Assembly: GCA_039105265.1 (NCBI GenBank) | Contig: JAPFFF010000008.1 | Coordinates: 3,534,001-3,598,000, forward strand | Direction: 5' to 3' | Source of the DNA: Tritrichomonas musculus | Taxonomy: Eukaryota; Parabasalia; Tritrichomonadida; Tritrichomonadidae | Length of the DNA: 64,000 nucleotides | Shown here: one piece after another, positions 58,143-64,000 of the stretch | Layout: every line of letters starts with the position of its first letter | Position numbering within the stretch: the stretch's first letter is position 1 | The notes under the pieces: generated by a model | What the model saw: only the letters and a program-made list of their open reading frames with translations | The model's database searches: none | What the model was told of the DNA's origin: nothing | Program-made: the position numbers and the translations under genes

Positions 58143-59198
58143 TTATTTCTTGGGTTGAGGACCTAAGTGTGTTACATAAGCAATTCTTACAGTTTGATCA
58201 AAGGCACTCATAACACAGAGACCTTCTTTATCAGGATGCCAATCCAATGAAGCAATTGGTTGTGTACTGAGTTGCGTTGTGCATAATTTTTCAAGTTTGA
58301 GCGTTTTTTTCTCTTTTCTCCATATCATCAATTCACCAGTTCCTCCAGTTGTTGCAACAATTTCTTTTCTCTGAGGACAGTGCTGTACTACCCAAATTGT
58401 TGCTGTTTCTTTAAGTTTTTGAGTATAAGATGCATAGCCACGATCGGCTGGTTTATCTGTTAAATCGAATGAAACAATCTGTCCTGAAAGGCACCCACAA
58501 ACCAATCTGTTCAATGACCCGGTTCTATCTGAAAGTTGTAGGGCAACAACACCATTTCTGAGGTTGGTTTCCCAAGTAACAGAACTGGATCGAAGATCCC
58601 ATAATTTGACATCGCCGTTATCAAATCCTGCAACAACTGTTCTGTCTTGAGGTCCAGAAGTTCCACCCATTGAAACAGTCCAACAATCTCTTTTGTCTTT
58701 TTCGGGGACTAATGCTGCTACCACTGAATCAGCGCATCTGATATCAGAAACATGAACTTTTCCATCACGTGAACCAGTAACAATTTCACATGGGCCTGGT
58801 GCACCTCCTCCGTCAATCGTGTTAATTATTTCATCATGACAATGGTTCTTAAATACAGGCTTGTTGGCATTGAGTAAATCATAAACCTCAAGATTCCCAT
58901 TAAAACATCCTATTGCAACATTACGCTGAATAGGATCACAGGCTTCAAAAGTTGCACATTTAATTGCTGCTTCAGTTTCAACATCGACCAACTTTAACAT
59001 TCTATCACTTGGATTTTTAGCTTGAGTATCCATTTTATAAACCTGAAGAGCTCCTGTGGCTCGTGGGCGAGATCCAACAACAACAAATCTACGTGATGAA
59101 GGAACCCAGCGTGTATCATGAACTGTATATGGAAGCGATTCACAAATAATTTCAACGATGTGTGATTTTTCAAAGTTAACCTTTGGTTTAGGAGGCAT
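58143..59198 (-). CDS. WDR92: WDR92/Monad, WD40 protein of axonemal dynein assembly
   Basis: A 351-residue WD40 beta-propeller matching WDR92 (DNAAF10) along its length. The segments are YTVHDTRWVPSSRRFVVVGSRPRATGALQVY, IKCATFEACDPIQRNVAIGCFNGNLEVYDL, HDEIINTIDGGG, EIVTGSRDGKVHVSDIR, KRDCWTVSMG, VVAGFDNGDVKLWDLRSSSVTWETNLRNGV and LSTQPIASLDWHPDKEGLCVMSAFDQTVRI. Order and spacing agree with the human protein as I remember it. WDR92 works with the R2TP/prefoldin-like chaperone to assemble dynein heavy chains in the cytoplasm, which fits a flagellated cell. The length is normal. The start is the ATG at 59,198. Confidence 0.93.
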   Translation of the reverse strand: MPPKPKVNFEKSHIVEIICESLPYTVHDTRWVPSSRRFVVVGSRPRATGALQVYKMDTQAKNPSDRMLKLVDVETEAAIKCATFEACDPIQRNVAIGCFNGNLEVYDLLNANKPVFKNHCHDEIINTIDGGGAPGPCEIVTGSRDGKVHVSDIRCADSVVAALVPEKDKRDCWTVSMGGTSGPQDRTVVAGFDNGDVKLWDLRSSSVTWETNLRNGVVALQLSDRTGSLNRLVCGCLSGQIVSFDLTDKPADRGYASYTQKLKETATIWVVQHCPQRKEIVATTGGTGELMIWRKEKKTLKLEKLCTTQLSTQPIASLDWHPDKEGLCVMSAFDQTVRIAYVTHLGPQPKK

Positions 59199-59339
59199 TT
59201 TCGTGATTTTTTGCTAAATGGTCAGTAACGTTTTCTAATTTTATAACGATCAAAAATTACTCAGAAAATTAAAAAACTCTCAAAAAATTATGCAACATTT
59301 TTGAAAGAAAAAAAAGCACGTTTATAAATTTATTGATAC

Positions 59340-59768
59340 ATGAATGAAGAAAATTACTTAGATGGATGGATAAATTGGGCTTTTTCTAAATATAGCAATG
59401 GAAAACAACGCATTAATCGATATGAAATGAAACTAGCTGTAATATGTTTAACCGGGAAAAAACCAGTTCTTCCAAAAAAACAAGATTCTTTTACAATTCA
59501 AGATCTTCATGATATTGTTGGCCATTTGAAAAAAGAAGCGATTTTCGGTGACATGAATATAATTTATGATACAATAGATAAAGATGGAAAAGGATATGTT
59601 ACAATCCAAGATTTAAAGGAAGCTGCTTCAGCAAACAACGCTACCGTTTCATTAACAACAATAGAAAACGCATTTAGAGCAGCAGACACAGATAATGATG
59701 GAAGAATTGCTTACCAAGATTTTATTTCTTATGTTAAATCAGGAATGAATGAATTAGGGATAATTTAG
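59340..59768 (+). CDS. EF-hand calcium-binding protein (EFCAB11/calmodulin-like)
   Basis: A 142-residue protein with two clear EF-hand loops: DKDGKGYVTIQD (80-91) and DTDNDGRIAYQD (116-127). Both have Asp at positions 1 and 3 and Gly at 6, and position 12 is Asp rather than the usual Glu, which can lower Ca2+ affinity. The N-terminal half (1-70) is a degenerate EF pair (WAFSKYSNGKQRINRYEMKLAVICLTGKKP) without acidic loop residues. Length and layout resemble EFCAB11. It is divergent from WDR92, 141 bases away. Confidence 0.8.
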   Translation: MNEENYLDGWINWAFSKYSNGKQRINRYEMKLAVICLTGKKPVLPKKQDSFTIQDLHDIVGHLKKEAIFGDMNIIYDTIDKDGKGYVTIQDLKEAASANNATVSLTTIENAFRAADTDNDGRIAYQDFISYVKSGMNELGII

Positions 59769-59824
59769 CAGTATTTGTATCACACTTGATTTATTGCTTT
59801 TGGAAGCATCTCAAATTTTGATAA

Positions 59825-60058
59825 TTACACTTGATTTATAGCTTTTGTAGATCGAGTTGTTTTTTTTGAGTTTGATATTTCTGAAAATCTACTCACCTTC
59901 TTATCAAAAAGTTTATATTTTGGCTTGTTTATAAAAATTTCATTACATACAATATTATTAAAACAGAAAGCATTAAGATTACTTTTTAAAGCAATTTTAC
60001 TCATTAAGTTTTTTTGAAAACAACTTTTATTTATTTCAATTTTTATATCACATTTCAT
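59825..60058 (-). CDS. Possible small basic protein, 77 residues
   Basis: A frame from the ATG at 60,058: MKCDIKIEINKSCFQKNLMSKIALK, ending KKTTRSTKAINQV. Lys/Asn-rich with no domain. It sits entirely in the spacer between two + strand genes, so it would be a separate transcript. Composition alone does not separate it from chance. Confidence 0.25.
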   Translation of the reverse strand: MKCDIKIEINKSCFQKNLMSKIALKSNLNAFCFNNIVCNEIFINKPKYKLFDKKVSRFSEISNSKKTTRSTKAINQV

Positions 60059-60139
60059 ATATTTGACCAACGACCATATTTATTTTTTCTGAATTTTTGA
60101 AAGTATATCAACGGGGAATTCATAATAGAAATTTCAATT

Positions 60140-60144
60140 TCATT
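60140..60144 (+). promoter_or_regulatory. Inr-like element (TCATT)
   Basis: TCATT with A+1 at 60,142, eight bases upstream of the ATG at 60,150. Consistent with the trichomonad initiator and a very short leader. Confidence 0.45.
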
Positions 60145-60149
60145 TAAAA

Positions 60150-61133
60150 ATGAGCGAGAACATTCTTCTTCTTTCCACCCAAAAAGCAGAATATTTTGCT
60201 GATCTTATATACAAACACTTGACAAACGAGAACTTTAAAATCAGCAGATTAAACTTAATTCGTTCAAAATTCCCAGATGGCGAAAATTATTATTGCTTGG
60301 ATGTTCAAACAAACTTTGAACTTCTTGGCAAAACAGCCATTTATGTTTGCCCATTGACATGCGATGATGAAATTCTTGAAGTTCTTCGTGTCGGTCAGAC
60401 ACTCGTTCAATATGGTGTTAGAAGAAGAATTTTCATCATTCCATTCCTTGCTTATTCAACAATGGAACGTGCGGTCAAATATGGAGAAGTTGTTACTGGA
60501 AAATGCACAATCCAGATGCTTTCAGCAATTGGATCAGTTGGAAATGGAAATGTTTTCCTTCTTTTTGATCTTCATACTGCTGGACTTCTTCACTACTTTG
60601 AAGGATCATGCGTCAGACTCGAAATCTATGGACAGAAGGTTCTTTCAAAAGCTCTTCCACGCCTTGAATTCGATTCAAAGACATATATGTTTGCTTCAGC
60701 TGACCTTGGAAGAACTGCCTGGGTTAATGCTTTTGCAAGAGATAATGGAACTGGCGTTGCATTTATTCGTAAAATGCGTATTCATGAAAATGGAAAAGTC
60801 ACAACCCAAGTTTGCGAAGTTATCGGTGACGTCAAAGATAAACATGTTATTATATATGATGATATGACAAGAACAGGAGGAACACTTATCCACGCTGCAG
60901 AGACATACATGAACCAAGGAGCCTTATCTGTTGATGTTATGGTTTCCCACCTTGCACTTATCAGCGAAAAGGAAATCAATGCAATGATTGCCTCACCAAT
61001 TAGAAAGATTGTTACAACAAACTCTCATCCAAAGACACAACATCCAATGATCTTAGGCAACGATAAATTCATAATTATTGATGCTGCCCAAGAATTTGAA
61101 GAATGCCTTGAAGAAATCCTTCCTAAGGATTAA
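60150..61133 (+). CDS. Ribose-phosphate pyrophosphokinase-like protein (PRPP synthetase family)
   Basis: A 327-residue protein with two phosphoribosyltransferase-type lobes. The N-lobe has the FPDGENYYCL segment (41-50) corresponding to the family FxDGE turn. The middle LLFDLHTAGLLHYF (137-150) matches the DLH region. The C-lobe has the PRPP loop HVIIYDDMTRTGGTL (232-246), and VVDVMVSHLAL-type strands follow. In classical PRPP synthetases the loop reads DDMxDTGGT, so Arg241 in place of Asp is unusual and may change chemistry or make this a regulatory homologue. PRPP feeds nucleotide salvage, which trichomonads depend on. The base composition is less AT-rich than its neighbours, as in highly expressed genes. 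Confidence 0.8.
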   Translation: MSENILLLSTQKAEYFADLIYKHLTNENFKISRLNLIRSKFPDGENYYCLDVQTNFELLGKTAIYVCPLTCDDEILEVLRVGQTLVQYGVRRRIFIIPFLAYSTMERAVKYGEVVTGKCTIQMLSAIGSVGNGNVFLLFDLHTAGLLHYFEGSCVRLEIYGQKVLSKALPRLEFDSKTYMFASADLGRTAWVNAFARDNGTGVAFIRKMRIHENGKVTTQVCEVIGDVKDKHVIIYDDMTRTGGTLIHAAETYMNQGALSVDVMVSHLALISEKEINAMIASPIRKIVTTNSHPKTQHPMILGNDKFIIIDAAQEFEECLEEILPKD

Positions 61134-61282
61134 AAACATAAATATCATCATTTTCTTGATATCATAAATAATTTTTTGGGACACATTTTTATTTTTTTTA
61201 ATACCAATTTTTCAATGCTTTATTTCCATCTTAAATTTTTTTTTAACCAGTAATTTGACCATTTTTATGACATTTTTTTACG
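61134..61282. other. Short spacer
   Basis: The stop codon at 61,131-61,133 is followed at once by A, giving the overlapping TAAAA typical of trichomonad polyadenylation signals. An out-of-frame ATG lies at 61,267, 16 bases before the next start. Confidence 0.4.
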
Positions 61283-61660
61283 ATGATACCATATTTTGTG
61301 ATTTTCGCCATGCTTTCTAATTCCGCCTCAGATATACAATGCGGATCATTGATCTCGAACTGTGAAAGCTGCTTTATTCAATCAAATGGCATATGCGGAT
61401 GGTGCGCTGATTATAACGATTGTTTTGTTGGAAATTCTGATGGACCTTATAATAACACATGCTCAGATTGGTCATTTAAATTTGATATGAAATGCCATTT
61501 ACAAAGCATGAAACCAGCCTCTAAAGGAGTTCGAATAGGAATACTTGTTTTTTGCTCCATAATAGCTTTTGGAACCGCAATTTTCTGGATTTGCATTTAT
61601 CCGATATGTTTTTCACCAAAAACAGATGAAGATTCACATCCAGAATATAATGCTCATTGA
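61283..61660 (+). CDS. Single-pass PSI-domain membrane protein
   Basis: A 125-residue protein. It has a signal peptide MIPYFVIFAMLSNSASD (about 1-17). A Cys-rich extracellular module (about 18-72: CGSLISNCESCFIQSNGICGWCADYNDC) follows the plexin-semaphorin-integrin (PSI) pattern C-x-x-C...GCGWC...C. A transmembrane helix ILVFCSIIAFGTAIFWICIY (about 87-106) and a short acidic cytoplasmic tail complete it. PSI domains are small disulfide knots usually found in larger receptors. Here it is the whole ectodomain. Likely on the cell surface or in the secretory pathway. Confidence 0.8.
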   Translation: MIPYFVIFAMLSNSASDIQCGSLISNCESCFIQSNGICGWCADYNDCFVGNSDGPYNNTCSDWSFKFDMKCHLQSMKPASKGVRIGILVFCSIIAFGTAIFWICIYPICFSPKTDEDSHPEYNAH

Positions 61661-62155
61661 TTTTTTTTTTTTTTTATTCATATATTGTCTTTTTTAATAT
61701 GGTATTTATTATTATTATTTAATAAATGTTTGCTTTAATAGTCATGTGCATTTAAAATTCTAATTTACTACTTATAATATTTTAAAATATTATTTTTCAA
61801 AGCATTGATAAATTTTATATTTTGATTCATCAATACTAGAGAATACTCCATACTTTTTAAATAAAACTTGATTTTGGTTAATGATAATTTTCAAATAAAT
61901 TTACAATTTACAATTAAAGAAACATGATCTAAAATAAAACAACCATCACATAACCAAAGAAATCATAGAAAATCATTACATTTGCCATTTACAATTAAAA
62001 AATAGATTCATTTCGGCATGGAAAAAAGCTGAAAGTTTATTTCTGGGATCATCATTCAATTTTTTTTTTTAAAACTGAAAATTTTCATTTTTTCAAAGAA
62101 TTTAATAAAAAACTCCACCTTTCGATTTTCAAGCCAATAAAAAAATTAGATATTC
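61661..62155. other. Spacer before SMC6, nothing seen
   Basis: About 495 bases of AT-rich DNA with T runs at 61,663 and 62,060. No gene or repeat. The last bases give TTCATG at the start of the next gene. Confidence 0.6.
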
Positions 62156-64000
62156 ATGAATAACCTAAGTGATTCGCCATCTGGCGTAATCCTTTCAATT
62201 CAAATGATAAATTTTATGAAACATGATAATTTTTTAATTAATTTTACGCCTCATGTAAATTTTATAACAGGTAGAAATGGTTCTGGCAAATCATCTATAC
62301 TTGTTGCTCTTACTATTGGTCTTGGTGGGACAAGCCGAACATCAGGACGAGGAACAAATCTAAGCGACTTGATAAAAGACGGGAGACATGAAGCTACTAT
62401 TATTATTCAAATAAAAAATACACCAGGGGGCTATGAAGAATTAAAGTATGGACCTATTATCACAATAACTCGAAGAATTAGATTTAATTCATCTTCATTT
62501 GAAATTAACAATTTTACAAGAAAAGACCAAGTACGTGAAGAACTCAATCAAATTCTTCAATTTTTTAGTATTCAAGTTGATAATCCATGCACAGTTATGA
62601 ATCAAGATATCGCTCGAGAATTCATTGGAATATCAACACCTCAAAGAAAATATGAGCTCTTTATGAAAGGAACACTTTTATCTCGTCTTGAAGATGAAAT
62701 TTACAAAATTAAAGGAAACCTAAATAATATCGAAAGATTAAAAGAAGAAAGAAAAAGTGAAATGGCTGATATTGATCGTCAACTTGATGAAAAGAAACGT
62801 TTATATGATATTGTTTCAGAATTTGATGATATTTTTAATCGAATTCATTCTCTTGAAGATGAAATTGTTTGGTCTCAATATCTGGATGAGAAAAAAGAAA
62901 CAGATAAACTACAAAAATATATAGAAGAAAACAAAGATTATTTAAAAATTCAAATAAAAAGAGTAGAAGATCAGAAAGAGCAATGCACATTAGTTGATAT
63001 TAAATTATCAAAAGCGGAGGAACGTATCCGAAATAAATTACTCGAACTTGCCTCTTTAAAAAAAGAAAAAGAGAATATAGAGTTATTGAAGAATCAAAAT
63101 TCTTGCAAATTATCTGACAAAAAAGGAAAATTAAAGGTTAAAAAAAATAAATTAGAAAATATTGAAAAAGATATTGAAAATAAAAATCAAGATCTTACAA
63201 GGCTAAGTAAAAGACGCGAGAATGCTGATGAAGAAATACATAGAAAAAGGTCTATATTTGTAGCTGAACAAGAAGATAAACGCGATTTATTAATGAAACA
63301 ACTTTCAACAATTGATTCACAAATCGAACAAATAAAAATTCAAATTCATCAAGCATCAAGTGATTATGAAATATCCAAAGGCACCGTTAATTCATACCAA
63401 AATCGATACGAAAATATGAAACAAAAGCTTAGCGCATTAGTATCATTATCATCCGATGGCCATAAAGATATGTCAATACAAACATTAATTGATAAAAATA
63501 TAAATCAATTTTCTTATCGACCAATAGGACCAATAGGACATTTTATTCGTATTAAGGATGAAAAATGGGGAATTGCTGCACAAAACATATTTGGGAAATT
63601 TTTAAAAAGTTTCATTGTTAATTCCTATCAAGATGAAAGAACTATCAGAAAAATGCTTCCAGAAAAAGTATCAATAATCACTACAGACTTTCTGATTCCT
63701 TCACATTTGGATATAGCATCAATACCTTTCTCCAACTGCATAAATGCCCTTGAATCTATTGAAATCAGTTCATTTGACATTCAAAGTGTAAATGGTCCAA
63801 CTGTTAACTCAGTTGATATCATTACAAAAATTTTTTATGATGTTTTACGAGTTGACCAAATTTGGATATTTGAAGATCCTCGTGATGCACAAAAAGCATC
63901 AGTTAGATATAATATATCCGCAATTACTTTAACAGGCGCCACTTTTAAGGTTCAATCTGGTTATGAAATGAAGATTGGAGCCAAATTTACTGAATGCAAA
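62156..64000 (+). CDS. SMC6: Structural maintenance of chromosomes protein 6, N-terminal part
   Basis: A frame from the ATG at 62,156 runs to the window edge, about 615 residues. Residues 11-90 read VILSIQMINFMKHDNFLINFTPHVNFITGRNGSGKSSILVALTIGLGG, with Walker A at 39-46 (GRNGSGKS). Then come FNSSSFEIN, VREELNQILQFFSIQVDNPCTVMNQDIAREF and QRKYELFMKGTLLSRLEDEIYKI, matching the SMC6 subfamily. A long coiled coil follows (about 195-430). The hinge begins near PIGPIGHFIRIKDEKWGIAAQNIFGKFLKSFIVNS (about 455-490). SMC6 pairs with SMC5 in DNA repair and rDNA maintenance. The C-terminal ATPase half lies beyond the window. Confidence 0.92.
   Translation, partial: MNNLSDSPSGVILSIQMINFMKHDNFLINFTPHVNFITGRNGSGKSSILVALTIGLGGTSRTSGRGTNLSDLIKDGRHEATIIIQIKNTPGGYEELKYGPIITITRRIRFNSSSFEINNFTRKDQVREELNQILQFFSIQVDNPCTVMNQDIAREFIGISTPQRKYELFMKGTLLSRLEDEIYKIKGNLNNIERLKEERKSEMADIDRQLDEKKRLYDIVSEFDDIFNRIHSLEDEIVWSQYLDEKKETDKLQKYIEENKDYLKIQIKRVEDQKEQCTLVDIKLSKAEERIRNKLLELASLKKEKENIELLKNQNSCKLSDKKGKLKVKKNKLENIEKDIENKNQDLTRLSKRRENADEEIHRKRSIFVAEQEDKRDLLMKQLSTIDSQIEQIKIQIHQASSDYEISKGTVNSYQNRYENMKQKLSALVSLSSDGHKDMSIQTLIDKNINQFSYRPIGPIGHFIRIKDEKWGIAAQNIFGKFLKSFIVNSYQDERTIRKMLPEKVSIITTDFLIPSHLDIASIPFSNCINALESIEISSFDIQSVNGPTVNSVDIITKIFYDVLRVDQIWIFEDPRDAQKASVRYNISAITLTGATFKVQSGYEMKIGAKFTECK

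Larger units (their letters stand above)
59769..60149. other. Spacer with a short direct repeat
   Basis: The words CACTTGATTTATTGCTTTTG (near 59,786) and CACTTGATTTATAGCTTTTG (near 59,828) repeat about 42 bases apart. A low-support - strand frame is listed separately. The end of the spacer carries the Inr-like TCATT of the next gene. Confidence 0.5.

Noticed and set aside
1-64000. CRISPR arrays, rRNA genes and spliceosomal introns
   Set aside because: I looked for regularly spaced repeats, rRNA-like GC-rich blocks, and the trichomonad intron signature with ACTAACACACAG and found none.

Overview
The window looks like nuclear DNA of a parabasalid protist (a trichomonad, most like Tritrichomonas). 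The DNA is very AT-rich. Genes are short, apparently intron-less and tightly packed on both strands, and several divergent pairs lie under 150 bases apart. Lineage clues are an initiator-binding-domain (IBD) type protein, a BspA-like leucine-rich-repeat surface protein gene, Maverick/Polinton-type DNA, a small Tim chaperone that has lost half its cysteines, and a bacterial-type acyl-CoA dehydratase activase with a hydrogenosome-like N-terminus. The species is an inference from these features.

Layout. Bases 1-9,780 are mostly accessory DNA: the capsid end of a Maverick/Polinton-like element (1 to about 2,480), a broken virus-like remnant with a superfamily 2 helicase (about 2,700-6,500) that carries a hAT-type non-autonomous transposon (3,245-3,820), a TTAA-flanked inverted-repeat element (6,825-7,375) and a decayed host-type reading frame (about 7,710-8,430). 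Bases 9,781-51,923 are a gene-dense host region. It holds armadillo-type proteins, an IBD-like factor, one tRNA gene with a GAC anticodon, a UBAC2-like rhomboid pseudoprotease, an unidentified 778-residue protein, a frameshifted BspA-like gene, MCM-binding protein, a Ras GEF, the 1564-residue activase, RPB8, a parallel beta-helix membrane protein, a CARMIL-like protein, a PX protein, a MYST acetyltransferase, a NEK kinase, a TFIP11-like protein, a small Tim, an LRR/coiled-coil protein, an unidentified membrane protein and an SLC35F-type transporter. Bases 51,924-58,142 are a second accessory block: a helicase-bearing element remnant (about 52,620-55,535), then a hAT-type element (56,700-58,074) interrupted by a TA-flanked element (56,826-57,712). 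Bases 58,143-64,000 return to host genes: WDR92, an EF-hand protein, a PRPP-synthetase-like enzyme, a PSI-domain membrane protein and the 5' part of SMC6, which runs off the window.

The host genes do not form operons. They cover chromatin and transcription (IBD factor, MYST, RPB8, TFIP11-like), chromosome maintenance (MCMBP, SMC6), cytoskeleton and signalling (CARMIL-like, Ras GEF, NEK, PX, WDR92 for dynein assembly), the hydrogenosome (activase, small Tim) and the cell surface (BspA-like, beta-helix, PSI). The accessory blocks differ from the host core in having mostly small open frames and clear inverted repeats with target-site duplications.
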